This document shows, one piece after another, positions 41,566-51,091 of a DNA stretch of 52,378 nucleotides. This stretch comes from Gordonia zhenghanii (GTDB taxonomy: Bacteria; Actinomycetota; Actinomycetes; Mycobacteriales; Mycobacteriaceae): contig NZ_JAKKOQ010000022.1 in the NCBI RefSeq assembly GCF_021738965.1, positions 1 through 52,378 on the forward strand. The letters are read 5' to 3'. The notes under the pieces were generated by a model. That model was not told the DNA's origin, searched no databases, and saw only the letters and a list, made by a program, of their open reading frames with translations. A program made the translations under genes and the position numbers. How positions within the stretch are numbered: position 1 is the stretch's first letter; every line of letters begins with the position of its first letter.

Positions 41566-43068
41566 CTACGCCGCTACAGGCGCGACTTCGGCGGGCTCAC
41601 CGATCGGACGCCCGACATTGATCAACAGACCGGTGATCAGGGCGACTGCTGCGAGAATCCCCGCGGCGACATAGAACCCCATGCTCTCGCCGTGGACCAA
41701 CGCCACCGCCTGCATGTGCACCGCGTCGGCCGGAGCGCGCACCGCATCCTTGTGACTCGTGATGTACGAGGTAGCAGCATTGGCCGCCACCGTGTTCAGC
41801 AGCGCGGTGCCGACGGCCCCGCCCACCTGCTGAGAGGTGTTCACCATGGCAGAGGCGACACCCGCGTCGTACGGCTCGACGCCGAACGTCGCGAGGTTCA
41901 TCGACGTCATGAACACCGTGCCCATCCCCATGCCGAGCATGATCAACGCCGGGAAGATCACACTCCAGTACCGCGTCGAGTCGGCGGAGATCTGAGTGAA
42001 CAGCAGCATGCCGCACGCAGCGAGCAACGCACCAGGGACCAGGAGGAAACGCGGTGGAACGCGGGTGATCAGCCGCGCCGCGATCTGGGTGGAGCCGATC
42101 AGCATTCCGAACACCATGGGAAGAAACGCGACACCAGCGCTGAGCGGCGAATAGTGGTGCACGGTCTGCATGTACAACGTGAGATACAGGAACGATCCGA
42201 ACATCGCGATCACCGACAGCCCGACGGCGAGATAGGCTCCGCCGCGCGCCCGGTCGGCCACCACCCGCAGTGGCAGAAGCGGATACCGACTTCTGGTCTG
42301 CCACGCGACGAACAACGCCAACAGCACGACGGAGACGACGAGACTCGTGACCGTCCCGGTGTCTCCCCAACTCGTCTCCGCGGCCCGGCTGAACCCATAC
42401 ACGACCAGTGCGAGACCCGAGCCCGCCAGGACGACTCCGAGGAAGTCGAGCTTGACGACATGATCGGGGTCGCGCGGCGGCTCTTTGATCTCGAAGATCG
42501 CGCCGGCAAGTGCGATCGCGGCGAACACCACGTTGATGTACATGGTCCAGCGCCAGTCCAGCACTTGCGTCAGCAGACCGCCGAGAAGCAGGCCGACCGC
42601 CGCACCGCCACCGGCGATTGCGCCGAAAACGCCGAAGGCGCGTGCGCGCTCTTTGGGCGAGGTGAACATGACCGTGAGCAACGACAACGCTGCGGGCGCC
42701 AGCAATGCCCCGAACGCTCCTTGGAGGGCACGCGCTCCGAACAGCATCGCTTCGTTCACCGCCGCGCCACCCAACGCGGACGCGAAAGCGAAGCCCACGA
42801 GTCCGACCATCAGCGCCCGTCGCCGACCCCAGAGATCCGCGATCCTGCCGCCGAAGAGCAGCAGCCCGCCGAACGCGAGCGCATACGCGGTGATCAGCCA
42901 CTGCTGATTCGAGTCGCTGATGTTCAGATCTTGCTTCGCATACGGCAGAGCGATGTTCACGACGGTGCCGTCGAGCACCACCATCAGCTGGGCGATGCAG
43001 ATGAAGACCAACGCCTTCCAGCGGCGTGGATCCGGTGTTGTCGTGGGTGAAATACCAGCAGACGTCAT
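41566..43068 (-). CDS. DHA2-family MFS drug exporter
   Basis: 500 residues with about 14 hydrophobic helices. Motif D1 (LDGTVVNIALP) and motif A (GGRIADLWGRRRAL) identify the EmrB/QacA group of proton-driven exporters. Substrate not predictable. It starts 131 bp after the GNAT gene stop on the same strand and probably has its own promoter. Confidence 0.93.
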   Translation of the reverse strand: MTSAGISPTTTPDPRRWKALVFICIAQLMVVLDGTVVNIALPYAKQDLNISDSNQQWLITAYALAFGGLLLFGGRIADLWGRRRALMVGLVGFAFASALGGAAVNEAMLFGARALQGAFGALLAPAALSLLTVMFTSPKERARAFGVFGAIAGGGAAVGLLLGGLLTQVLDWRWTMYINVVFAAIALAGAIFEIKEPPRDPDHVVKLDFLGVVLAGSGLALVVYGFSRAAETSWGDTGTVTSLVVSVVLLALFVAWQTRSRYPLLPLRVVADRARGGAYLAVGLSVIAMFGSFLYLTLYMQTVHHYSPLSAGVAFLPMVFGMLIGSTQIAARLITRVPPRFLLVPGALLAACGMLLFTQISADSTRYWSVIFPALIMLGMGMGTVFMTSMNLATFGVEPYDAGVASAMVNTSQQVGGAVGTALLNTVAANAATSYITSHKDAVRAPADAVHMQAVALVHGESMGFYVAAGILAAVALITGLLINVGRPIGEPAEVAPVAA

Positions 43069-43199
43069 GGGTCGTCTCGATTCTGTCGTGTCGCGCAGTC
43101 AGAACGTTAACGACGCCGCTGTCGCTTCCCGACCCTACGAACGATACGACTCCGCGGGTGACCTGGCCAGCGCAGAGTCGGCCAGTCCTGGTGTGCTCG

Positions 43200-43736
43200 T
43201 CACACCGCTTCGAACGGAGCCGCATAGCTGAACAGCCCCGCTGCGCCGCCGTAAGTGGTCAGAGTCCGTACTTGGAAGTATTCGCCCCACGAAATGTCGG
43301 GCGCCTTTACATCGTGCAAAGCAGCGGGAACGAAACCGAACCGGGCGTAATAGGACGGCTCGCCGAGTAGTCCGACGATCGACTCGCCGAGTGCATCCGC
43401 CGCACCCAGAATCGCATGCATCAGCGCGCTGCCGACCCCGGCCTTCTGCCTTTCGGGACTGACACTCAACGGACCGAGGCCGACCGCAGGCGAGTCACCC
43501 AACCACGCACGGGATCCGACGACGTGGCCGACAATAAGCTCTCCGTCGACAGCGACCAACGACAGTTCCGGCATCCACCCGGAATCGTCACGCAGACTGT
43601 CTATGAGAGCGACCTCTCCCGGGTCACCGCCCGGCTCAGCGGGCGGTGCGCTGTAATCCGCATCCCGGAATGCGGCGGCGGTCACCGTCCTGATCCCGGG
43701 GGTGTCGTCTGGACATTCTCTTCGGATGATCACCAC
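43200..43736 (-). CDS. GNAT-family N-acetyltransferase
   Basis: 178 residues. The acetyl-CoA-binding region is LGPLSVSPERQKAGVGSALMHAIL, with Q-K-A-G-V-G/S in place of Q/RxxGxG/A. The C-terminal FVPAALHDVKAPDISWGEYF fits the predicted YhbS-type N-acetyltransferases. Substrate unknown. It follows the carboxylase gene by 50 bp on the same strand. Confidence 0.88.
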   Translation of the reverse strand: MVIIRRECPDDTPGIRTVTAAAFRDADYSAPPAEPGGDPGEVALIDSLRDDSGWMPELSLVAVDGELIVGHVVGSRAWLGDSPAVGLGPLSVSPERQKAGVGSALMHAILGAADALGESIVGLLGEPSYYARFGFVPAALHDVKAPDISWGEYFQVRTLTTYGGAAGLFSYAAPFEAV

Positions 43737-43786
43737 CGGATCGTGCTACCGCAGACCCGACTCGTCAACAGGTTTTCCGCACTCGT

Positions 43787-45391
43787 TCAGTCACCCGTCC
43801 GCGCAATCGTGGCGACGATCAACGCACGCGTCTCGACCGGATCGATCACGTCGTCGATCTCGAAATAGCGTGCCGCGTTGAGGGCTTTCGCATGGTCGCG
43901 CATCTGGGCGGTCGCCTGTGCGACGACCTGCTCCCGCTCGTCGGGCGCCATGGCGGCGAGTTGCTTGGCCATGCCGAGACGCACGGCGCCCTCCAGCCCC
44001 ATCGGGCCGAGGTGCGCGCTCGGCCACGCTGCCGTCATCAGCGGCCGGTGTGTGCTGCCGCCGAGCATCGCCTGCGCGCCGAGTCCGTAGCCGCGACGTA
44101 GGACGATGCCGACCAACGGCGTCGTCAGCCTGGCGCCGGCGTTCACCATCCGTGCGGCCTCCCGGACGAGTCCGCTGCGTTCGACGTCGGGGCCCACCAT
44201 GAACCCCGGTGTGTCGACCAGCGACACCACGGGAAGCCGCCACCGCTCGCACAGGTCGAGGAAGTCAGCGACTTTTCGGGAGGCATCCGTCGTGATCGCC
44301 CCGGCCTCGTGCGTCGATTGGTTCGCGAGCACGCCGACGGCGTGTCCGCCGACTCGTGCGAGTGCTGTCACGAGTTCAGGCGCGTACGCGGGACGCAACC
44401 AGGTCACGGAGTCCTCATCGGCGATCGTCTCGACCACCGGGCAGACGTCGAACGCTTGACGATCATTGGCAGGCAAGGCTTCTCGGAGCGAGGCCTGCCT
44501 GCCGTCGTCCACGTCGGCGGCCGTTGCGCGACCGTCGAGATACCCGAGGATCTGTGTGACGACGGCGACCGCGTCGGCCTCGTCGTCGACGACGACGTCG
44601 ATCACGCCGTTGAGTTCCTGGTCGGACACCGGTCCGATCTCTTCCGGGGAGAATTCGCCGAGACCGCCGCCGGAGATCATCGCCGGTCCGGCCATGCCGA
44701 GGTTCGCGTCGACCGTCGCGATCCGTAAGTCCGCGGAGCCGGCGAGCACCGCATTGCCTGCGAAGCACCGTCCGGAGACGACTGCTATCCGTGGAGTGGT
44801 CATGGCGGCCCACAACGCGAACGATCCGACGTCGAGGGCCGACACCGTCGGCCAGTCGACGTCCCCCGGGCGGCCGCCGCCGCCCTCGGTGAAGAACACC
44901 GTCGGCAGGTTCATCCGGGTCGCGATCTCGATGAGGCGATCGGACTTACGGTGGCCGCGCATGCCCTGGGTACCAGCCATCACGAGGTAGTCGTACGAGA
45001 ACACCGCGCACGGACGACCGTCCACGGTCGCCGTTCCGCCGATTATCCCGTCCGCGGGCGCCTCCAGGACGAGGTCCATCACGTCGCGGGCCCCCTCCTG
45101 TGCAGGCGTGACGAACCGTCCATACTCGACGAACGATCCGTCGTCGACGAGGTCGGCGATGTTCTCGCGTGCCGTCCGCCGCCCCTTCGCATGCCAGGCG
45201 TCGACTTTCGCCGGTCGCGCCGCATCCGTCGTCAGATGACGCCTGGCGAGAACCTCGGCCACGCCGTCCACCGGTTCACCGGACGTCTGGTAATCGGTCT
45301 CTGAGTTCCATCGCTCGCCCACTCTCGCACTGTAAGGCAGAACGCGGGCCGCGAAGTCGAGAGCCGCCGGCTCGAAAGGTGGCACAGTCAT
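43787..45391 (-). CDS. Acyl-CoA carboxylase carboxyltransferase (beta) subunit
   Basis: About 534 residues from ATG 45391. The N-terminal crotonase-like half shows KGRRTARENIADLVDDGSFVEYG, and GMRGHRKSDRLIEIATRM; the C-terminal half shows SLVDTPGFMVGPDVERSG and GYGLGAQAMLGG, the oxyanion-hole regions. These subunits transfer CO2 from biotin to acyl-CoA for fatty- or mycolic-acid synthesis. No biotin-carboxylase gene is adjacent. The divergent gene starts 4-22 bp away, so a slightly internal start is possible. Confidence 0.88.
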   Translation of the reverse strand: MTVPPFEPAALDFAARVLPYSARVGERWNSETDYQTSGEPVDGVAEVLARRHLTTDAARPAKVDAWHAKGRRTARENIADLVDDGSFVEYGRFVTPAQEGARDVMDLVLEAPADGIIGGTATVDGRPCAVFSYDYLVMAGTQGMRGHRKSDRLIEIATRMNLPTVFFTEGGGGRPGDVDWPTVSALDVGSFALWAAMTTPRIAVVSGRCFAGNAVLAGSADLRIATVDANLGMAGPAMISGGGLGEFSPEEIGPVSDQELNGVIDVVVDDEADAVAVVTQILGYLDGRATAADVDDGRQASLREALPANDRQAFDVCPVVETIADEDSVTWLRPAYAPELVTALARVGGHAVGVLANQSTHEAGAITTDASRKVADFLDLCERWRLPVVSLVDTPGFMVGPDVERSGLVREAARMVNAGARLTTPLVGIVLRRGYGLGAQAMLGGSTHRPLMTAAWPSAHLGPMGLEGAVRLGMAKQLAAMAPDEREQVVAQATAQMRDHAKALNAARYFEIDDVIDPVETRALIVATIARTGD

Positions 45392-45413
45392 CAGCGTGCG
45401 TAACGAACAGCGA

Positions 45414-45989
45414 ATGCCGACCCACACTGACGAGTCCAAAGCCTTCGCCACCCGCGTTCAGACGGCGATGTCGCTCTGTGCCGACCTGAACGCACTCGCG
45501 TTCACCGACCTCGCCGGACGCGCGGAGAAACTCACCGAGATCTTCGGTGGACCGCTCCCCGACTCGCTGTCGATTCTGCCGCCGTTCTACACCGACTACG
45601 GACTGCACACGACGTTCGGCGAGCGAGTGTTCATCAACCAGGGATGCTTCCTGCTCGACTTCGGTGGGATCACCATCGGCGACCGTGTGCTGATCGGTCC
45701 GCGCGTCACTCTGAGCACGTCGGGTCATCCTGTAGAACCCGACGAACGCTTCGACTACATCACGCATGCGCCGATCGTCATCGAGGACAACGTGTGGATC
45801 GGGGCTGGCGCGACCATCGCTCCGGGCGTCACGATCGGCCACGACTCCGTGGTCGGTGCAGGCACAGTCGTCGCGAAGGACGTGCCCCCGCTGAGCGTGG
45901 TAACCGGTATGGCCGCCGTCGAGCGGCGCACGCTCCATGCGCAGGGAGCCTCCGCACAGCCGAGTGCCGCCGACCCCGACACTCGCTGA
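45414..45989 (+). CDS. Maltose/galactoside-type O-acetyltransferase (left-handed beta-helix)
   Basis: About 191 residues from ATG 45414; GTG 45396 in frame is an alternative, and neither has a clear ribosome site. The hexapeptide-repeat fold is seen in ITIGDRVLIGPRVTL and IVIEDNVWIGAGATIAPGV, with the catalytic His in TSGHPVEP. LacA/Maa-type enzymes acetylate sugars with acetyl-CoA. It is divergent from the carboxylase and ends in a long hairpin shared with the ABC operon. Confidence 0.9.
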   Translation: MPTHTDESKAFATRVQTAMSLCADLNALAFTDLAGRAEKLTEIFGGPLPDSLSILPPFYTDYGLHTTFGERVFINQGCFLLDFGGITIGDRVLIGPRVTLSTSGHPVEPDERFDYITHAPIVIEDNVWIGAGATIAPGVTIGHDSVVGAGTVVAKDVPPLSVVTGMAAVERRTLHAQGASAQPSAADPDTR

Positions 45990-45990
45990 G

Positions 45991-46039
45991 AACGTTTGCG
46001 CTCGACAGTGTCCTGAGGACACGTTCGAGCGCAAACGTT
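45991..46039. terminator. Long bidirectional hairpin between convergent genes
   Basis: 23-bp arms starting AACGTTTGCGCTCGA and ending TCGAGCGCAAACGTT, with a 3-base loop and two mismatches near the middle. It lies exactly between the acetyltransferase stop and the permease stop. Confidence 0.8.
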
Positions 46040-46047
46040 GCGAGAAG

Positions 46048-46869
46048 TCAGACGTCTCGTCGGCGAAGCAGCACCCACGCCACTGCGAGGACCGCGACGA
46101 CTTCGGCGACGAGGACTCCGAACCCCGGCCACGCCGACAGAAGGTCCGGATTGAACGGAACGGGGGTGGAGATCGCCTGGCCTGCGTTTCCTGGCATCAG
46201 CTTCCCGAGCCATTCGCCGAATTCCCCCGGCACCATCATCACCATGTTGCCCAGGATCAGAATCACCGCCAGCACGATCGTGATGGTTCCGGCCGTGTGC
46301 CGCACCAGGAATCCGACGCCGATGCTGAGCAGTGCGATCGCGGCCATGAAGAGACCGCTGCCGTACATCGACCGCGCCACCGTGCCCTCCAGCGGCATCC
46401 CGATGCCTTGTGCATCAAGGAAGTAGTTTCCGCCGAAGTACCCGAGCACGGCGGTGAACGTGCCGACGACGAACATCAGCGGGCCGACGATCAGAGACTT
46501 CGCGAGCAATACGCGCCCTCGGGACGGCACCGCGGCGAACGTCGCCTGCACCATACGAGTTCCGTATTCGCTCGTCACACATAGTGCACCGATGACGACG
46601 GCGCAGATCTGGGCGATCATCATCCCCCACGTGATGAACGATCCTGGAGACTCGTCCGCCGATTCGGACGCCAGCCATTCCGCATTCGCCGCGCACAGCA
46701 CGATGGTGAGACCCGCACCGAGAACGACAGTGGCTCCAAGCGTCCACCAGGTGGAGCGAACCGAGAACAGCTTGATCCACTCGGCTCTGAGCACAGCTCC
46801 CAGACCAGGCGTTGCCGGCTCGGTGAAGGTCGTCGTGTCGACTCCGGCGGCGACAGTCGTAGTGCTCAT
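46048..46869 (-). CDS. ABC transporter permease (ABC-2 type)
   Basis: 273 residues. It begins with a cytoplasmic segment LRAEWIKLFSVRSTWWTLG, the usual start of this actinobacterial permease group, followed by about six hydrophobic helices. The start overlaps the ATPase stop by one base (TGATG reading), so the two form an exporter operon. Substrate unknown. Confidence 0.9.
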   Translation of the reverse strand: MSTTTVAAGVDTTTFTEPATPGLGAVLRAEWIKLFSVRSTWWTLGATVVLGAGLTIVLCAANAEWLASESADESPGSFITWGMMIAQICAVVIGALCVTSEYGTRMVQATFAAVPSRGRVLLAKSLIVGPLMFVVGTFTAVLGYFGGNYFLDAQGIGMPLEGTVARSMYGSGLFMAAIALLSIGVGFLVRHTAGTITIVLAVILILGNMVMMVPGEFGEWLGKLMPGNAGQAISTPVPFNPDLLSAWPGFGVLVAEVVAVLAVAWVLLRRRDV

Positions 46870-47807
46870 CAGAAGGCTCCTTCGAGCGCTGGGGCGACTG
46901 AACGCTCCATGTGGGCGTGGTACTCGACGGAGTCCGCCGTCAACGCCATGAACGCCTCCTCGAGAGACGACTGGACGGCCGTGAGTTCGTGGACTCGAAC
47001 CCGGGCGGCGAACAGGACGTCGCCGACCGCGGACGCGTCCAGTCCGGCGACGCGCAACTCGTCGCCCACCATCGCGCCGTCGTGGCCCGCTCGAGCCAAC
47101 GCCTGTCGGGCATCACCCGGCTCGGGTGTGCGTACGCGGACGTAACTCGGTGCGTGGTCAGTCATGAAGTCGCTCATCGAGGCGTCGGCGAGGATCCGGC
47201 CCTGACCGATGACGATCAATTGGTCTGCCATCAGAGACATCTCGGCCATGAGATGCGAGGACACGAACACAGTGCGCCCCTCGTCGGCGAGCTGCCTGCA
47301 GAGTCGTCGAACCCAGCGAATGCCTTCGGAGTCGAGCCCGTTGACCGGCTCGTCGAGGATCACCACGGGCGGGTCACCGATCAGTGCGGACGCGATGCCG
47401 AGTCGCTGCCTCATGCCGAGCGAGAACTTCCCGGCACGGGTACGGGCGACGTCCTCGAGTCCGACTTGGTCGAGAATCTGGCGAACTCTCGCATGCGAGA
47501 TGCCGTTGCTCGCAGCGAGCCATCGGAGGTGGTCGACGGCCGAACGTCCCGGATGGATGGCGTGGGCCTCGAGCAGTGCGCCGACCTCTCGGAGAGGGGC
47601 AGGCGACTGCGTGTACGGATGACCGTTGACCCGGACCGAGCCCGACGTCGGTCGATCCAGCCCCAGAATCATCCGCATGGTCGTCGACTTCCCGGCACCA
47701 TTCGGTCCGAGAAACCCGGTCACCTTCCCTGGCCTCACCGTGAAGTCGATCCCGTCGACGGCGGTTCGGTCGCCGTACTGCTTGGTCAGTTCGCTCGCTG
47801 CAATCAT
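46869..47807 (-). CDS. ABC transporter ATP-binding protein
   Basis: 312 residues. Walker A GPNGAGKST (about 34-42), signature FSLGMRQRLG, Walker B VVILDEPVNGLD, H-loop VSSHLMAEM. The C-terminal extension of about 90 residues is typical of DrrA/BcrA-type exporters of antibiotics or lipids. It is the first gene of the pair and lies 130 bp from the TetR stop; that gap holds no gene. Confidence 0.94.
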   Translation of the reverse strand: MIAASELTKQYGDRTAVDGIDFTVRPGKVTGFLGPNGAGKSTTMRMILGLDRPTSGSVRVNGHPYTQSPAPLREVGALLEAHAIHPGRSAVDHLRWLAASNGISHARVRQILDQVGLEDVARTRAGKFSLGMRQRLGIASALIGDPPVVILDEPVNGLDSEGIRWVRRLCRQLADEGRTVFVSSHLMAEMSLMADQLIVIGQGRILADASMSDFMTDHAPSYVRVRTPEPGDARQALARAGHDGAMVGDELRVAGLDASAVGDVLFAARVRVHELTAVQSSLEEAFMALTADSVEYHAHMERSVAPALEGAF

Positions 47808-47937
47808 GTCCGTGCTCCCTCGTCGAGGTTCGTCATGACCACAAAACTAGGCGCGACCAGTAGCTATGCACATCAGTGAGTTCCCCGAGATCGACCCTGG
47901 TCCCTCCCTCGGGGAAGACCCGGTGACACCGTCTGGC

Positions 47938-48546
47938 TCACGTCGCGAAGGCGGCCAACAACATTCGCGCCGCCGCCGCCACAAGTGCGTCGCGGTCGGC
48001 GTCGGGTTCGCGGAACAACGCGATCCGCAGGCACAGGCTCGCTGTGGCGCCCATGGTGAGGAACACGAGGTCGTCGAGCTCGCGGTCCAGCAGGTCAGGC
48101 CGAAGCCGAGCGGGCAAGACACGAGCCAGCGGGACCAGTGGCCCCTCGACCTCCGGCCACAACTGTCCCTCGTCCCCGGCCGTGAAAGTCACCGACAGAA
48201 TGGGCTGGTGACGTTCGAACGAAGACGTGAGGGTCTCCACGACGGTGACCATCGCATCCATCGGTTCCTGTCCGAGCGCAGTGCCGACCCCGGTCGCGAG
48301 ATCGGTGGTGATGTCCCGGATCGCGTGCGACCGGAGCTCGTCCACGACTGAGTCGATCGACTCGAAGTACCGGTAGACGGTACCGATGCTGACGTGCGCC
48401 TTGTCGGCGAGTTGCTGGGTCGTCGGCAATGATCCCGGAGTGCGGGCAAGCAGTCGCACGGCCTCGGTCAGCAATCGCTCGCGCATCGCGATGCTGCGTT
48501 GCTGTCGAGGTCGTGCGCGTCTCGGCGTCCCAGACGATCGGGTCAT
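47938..48546 (-). CDS. TetR-family transcriptional regulator
   Basis: 202 residues. The HTH is TTQQLADKAHVSIGTVYRYFESIDSVV (about 41-67). It is divergent from the MpaB-like gene at 48591, with a TGTTTGAC/GTCAAACA inverted repeat at that gene's start. It probably regulates that gene; control of the ABC operon downstream is also possible. Confidence 0.9.
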   Translation of the reverse strand: MTRSSGTPRRARPRQQRSIAMRERLLTEAVRLLARTPGSLPTTQQLADKAHVSIGTVYRYFESIDSVVDELRSHAIRDITTDLATGVGTALGQEPMDAMVTVVETLTSSFERHQPILSVTFTAGDEGQLWPEVEGPLVPLARVLPARLRPDLLDRELDDLVFLTMGATASLCLRIALFREPDADRDALVAAAARMLLAAFAT

Positions 48547-48575
48547 GAAAGTGAATAGTAACTGAGGAATTCTCG

Positions 48576-48601
48576 TGTTTGACTGAATGCATGGTCAAAC
48601 A
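48576..48601. promoter_or_regulatory. Operator-like inverted repeat over the MpaB-like start codon
   Basis: TGTTTGAC (48576-48583) and GTCAAACA (48594-48601) are perfect arms around 10 bases that include ATG 48591. A TetR bound here would block transcription or initiation. Confidence 0.5.
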
Positions 48602-49778
48602 GCCGCCGACCGACCTTGTGGAATCAGACGCCGCCGTCTATCGTTTCGGTCCCGCAGGCAAGCGATGGCTCGACGCGATGTGGGACGCCGACCCACTCGC
48701 TGACGCACTCGTGTCCGACGATTTCGCCTCCGGTTCCGCGACCCATGCCGTCACCACGGCGCTCGCTCTCGGCGTCGACGCGGTCGTGGATGCGCCCGCG
48801 TCCCTGCATGACCTGTTCTCGGTTCTCGACGACGAGCCGCCCTGGGTCGACCACGCCGCGATGGACCGCGCCGCAGACACTCTCGTCCAGCACACCGCCT
48901 CGTTAGGCATCGTGCTCGGTGCGGCGTCGTTGCTGCGCGGTGCGTCGAACACGATCGCAGGCAAGCCGCTGGCGCTGACCGGGCGCTATGTGTCGCAGCC
49001 CGCGGTCCGTTCGGTGGAGGTCGGCGAGTGGCTTCGAAATGTGATCAGCCCCGGCGGCATGCGGCGTGACGGTGACGGCTTCGCGTACACGGTGCGCGTG
49101 CGCATCATCCACGCCCACGTGCGCCGCGGTCTCCGTCTGGCCGCGCTGTGGGACGACGACGCGTGGGGTGTCCCGATTCCACAGCCGTACATGGCGTTCA
49201 CGATGGCGGAGTTCGGCCACATCGCCATCGACGCTATGCAGAAACTCGGCGTCCGGTTCACCGATCAAGAACTGGCCGACATCTACCACCTGTGGCGGTA
49301 CGTCGGTCACGTCATCGGCGTCGACGATCACCTCAACCCGTGCACCGCCGCAGACCATGTCCGCATCGAGAATCTGTACCGGCTGACCTCACCCGGCCCT
49401 GGACCGGACGACATCGAATTCGTCACCGCGCTCACCGACGACTACTTGATCCCCGAACTGGCCGCTGTGTTGCCGGGCCCAGACAGGTGGCGCCACGCCA
49501 CGGCCGTCGACCTGATGCGCGGCCTTCAACGCCTGTTCCTCGGCGACCGAGCAGCCGACGAACTGGGCATCGGACCGAGCCGCCTCACTGGCGTGTTGAA
49601 GGTCGCCCGTCCCGTGTTAACCACAGGCGAGAGGCTCCGGCCGATCATGGCCGGCGGCCGCGACCGACTCGTCGCCCGCGGGTACCGCGACCGGGACACC
49701 GAGATGGAACGCATGAGAGCCGCGTACGACGTCCGACACCAGATGGTCGACGACGCGCCCGCCGCACCGTCGACATGA
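48591..49778 (+). CDS. MpaB-family (DUF2236) oxygenase-like protein
   Basis: 395 residues from ATG 48591 (a TTG at 48579 is in frame but less likely). DUF2236/Lcp-like features are SATHAVTTALALG, VRIIHAHVRRGL, WDDDAWGVPIPQPYMAFTM and WRYVGHVIGV. In latex-clearing protein the corresponding helices hold a b-type haem that cleaves polyisoprene. No signal peptide is seen, so an intracellular substrate is likely. It pairs with a divergent TetR, like the other MpaB-like gene here. Confidence 0.8.
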   Translation: MVKQPPTDLVESDAAVYRFGPAGKRWLDAMWDADPLADALVSDDFASGSATHAVTTALALGVDAVVDAPASLHDLFSVLDDEPPWVDHAAMDRAADTLVQHTASLGIVLGAASLLRGASNTIAGKPLALTGRYVSQPAVRSVEVGEWLRNVISPGGMRRDGDGFAYTVRVRIIHAHVRRGLRLAALWDDDAWGVPIPQPYMAFTMAEFGHIAIDAMQKLGVRFTDQELADIYHLWRYVGHVIGVDDHLNPCTAADHVRIENLYRLTSPGPGPDDIEFVTALTDDYLIPELAAVLPGPDRWRHATAVDLMRGLQRLFLGDRAADELGIGPSRLTGVLKVARPVLTTGERLRPIMAGGRDRLVARGYRDRDTEMERMRAAYDVRHQMVDDAPAAPST

Positions 49779-49799
49779 GCGACCCGCAGTCGGAGACGG

Positions 49800-50393
49800 T
49801 CACCGTCGATGCCACGTGACCGCATACCGGAACAACGGCAGTCGCCGCCACCGCGCGCCCGGCAGCACCTCGCGCGCCGTCTCGGCGACCTGCGAGTACG
49901 TCTGCGGCGGCGGCAATAGAATCGGCGCCGAGTGCTCCCAGTACCCATACCGCCACGATGACCAGCGGTGTTGAACGCTCCCCACTGCGGCGTACCCGTA
50001 GTCGAGTGGCGTCGAAGGTCGTGCGAGTCCGACGATCACCAACACGCCACCCGGCGCCGTCAGTTCAGCGAGTCGCCCGAACGCGGCACGAGGATCCGGC
50101 AGGTGGTGGAACGTCGCTATCGACGCGACGACGTCGAACGTCCGGGCGAACGGATAGTCCATGACGTCGCCGTGAATCCACTCGACGTCGTCGGCCTCCC
50201 GCTGCGCCGACTCGAGGACGTCCTCGTCGACGTCTATCGCGACGACATCCTCGACGGCGGCACGTAGATCGACTGCCAGCAGCCCGTCCCCGGTCCCCAC
50301 GTCCAATGCCGAACGCGCACCGTCCGGCACTACGTCGAGTACGACGCTGTGATAATGAATGTTGTGATTCCAACGTCGAAGCGGCTCTTTCAC
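49800..50393 (-). CDS. Class I SAM-dependent methyltransferase
   Basis: 197 residues. The SAM-binding motif is ALDVGTGDGLLAVDL (about 29-43), with DVDED at the end of the second strand and ASIATFHHLPDP as motif IV-like. It begins KEPLRRWNHNIHYHS, common in small Gordonia/Rhodococcus methyltransferases. Substrate unknown. Convergent with the MpaB-like gene, 21 bp apart. Confidence 0.9.
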   Translation of the reverse strand: MKEPLRRWNHNIHYHSVVLDVVPDGARSALDVGTGDGLLAVDLRAAVEDVVAIDVDEDVLESAQREADDVEWIHGDVMDYPFARTFDVVASIATFHHLPDPRAAFGRLAELTAPGGVLVIVGLARPSTPLDYGYAAVGSVQHRWSSWRYGYWEHSAPILLPPPQTYSQVAETAREVLPGARWRRLPLFRYAVTWHRR

Positions 50394-50421
50394 ATCACAA
50401 CCTTTACATCACTACACAGAA

Positions 50422-50450
50422 ATGCCCCGCCTGCAGCGCAGACGGGGCAT
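50422..50450. terminator. Intrinsic hairpin after the LGFP lipoprotein gene
   Basis: ATGCCCCGCCTGC and GCAGACGGGGCAT form a 13-bp stem with one mismatch and a 3-base loop, 18 bp past the lipoprotein stop. Confidence 0.75.
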
Positions 50451-50467
50451 ATCTACCGATTACTCGA

Positions 50468-51091
50468 TCACTCGGCCGCGACGGTCTTCCCGTCGACGGT
50501 CACCTCGACCTTCTGAGTCTTGGTGTCGTAGGTGATCTCACCGTTCTCGAAGGTCGACTTCTTCATGTCGCCCTCTTCGGTCTCGTCGCTCGTCGGTGCG
50601 CCCAGCGGGCCTGCCGAGCCGCCCTTGCCGTCCTCGGCGGGCTCGCCTGCGTCGTCGCGCTTGACGTTCCACGCGTCGCGGATCTTGCCCCACGTGATGT
50701 AGGCGTTGTCGCCCTTCGACGTGATGACGCCGCCGTCGAACTGCTGGAAGGACACACCGTTCTCGCCTGTGCCCGAAGCGTCCTCACCGGTCAGCGGCTT
50801 GCCGAGGTCGGTCTTCTGCTTCTCGGTGGCCGACGAGTACTTGCCCGCGATCGCGCCGGTCAAGGTGATCTTCGAGCCGTCTGCCGCGTCCAGCGAGACG
50901 TCTTCACCACTGGTGGCACCGGACTCCGAGCCCGATTCCGCGCCGCTCGCGTCTGCGGACTGCTCGGTCGCCGTACCCGATGCGTTCGAAGCGTCGTCAG
51001 TGTTGTCGTCGCTGCATCCCGCTGCAACCAGCGTGGTCACGGCCAGAGCTGCAACGATGCCTGCTGTCCGGCGGCGCACAATCTTCGTCAT
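50468..51091 (-). CDS. LGFP-repeat lipoprotein
   Basis: 207 residues from ATG 51091 with AGGGGAGAC upstream. The lipobox is TTLVAAGCSDD, so the protein should be lipidated at Cys26 and exported. A Ser/Thr/Glu-rich linker follows, then one LGFP repeat (VSFQQFDGGVITS...ITWGKIRDAW...GPLGAPTSDE). LGFP repeats occur in cell-wall mycolyltransferases and may bind the envelope. The C-terminal KVEVTVDGKTV is a short strand. Role unknown. Confidence 0.82.
   Translation of the reverse strand: MTKIVRRRTAGIVAALAVTTLVAAGCSDDNTDDASNASGTATEQSADASGAESGSESGATSGEDVSLDAADGSKITLTGAIAGKYSSATEKQKTDLGKPLTGEDASGTGENGVSFQQFDGGVITSKGDNAYITWGKIRDAWNVKRDDAGEPAEDGKGGSAGPLGAPTSDETEEGDMKKSTFENGEITYDTKTQKVEVTVDGKTVAAE

Noticed and set aside
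41692..43050. 452-codon open frame on the plus strand opposite the MFS gene
   Set aside because: It is low-complexity and Arg/His/Glu-rich, an antisense shadow of the exporter in GC-rich DNA.
41597..43225. 542-codon minus frame overlapping the MFS gene
   Set aside because: Arg-rich with no domain; the +1 shadow of the real exporter frame.
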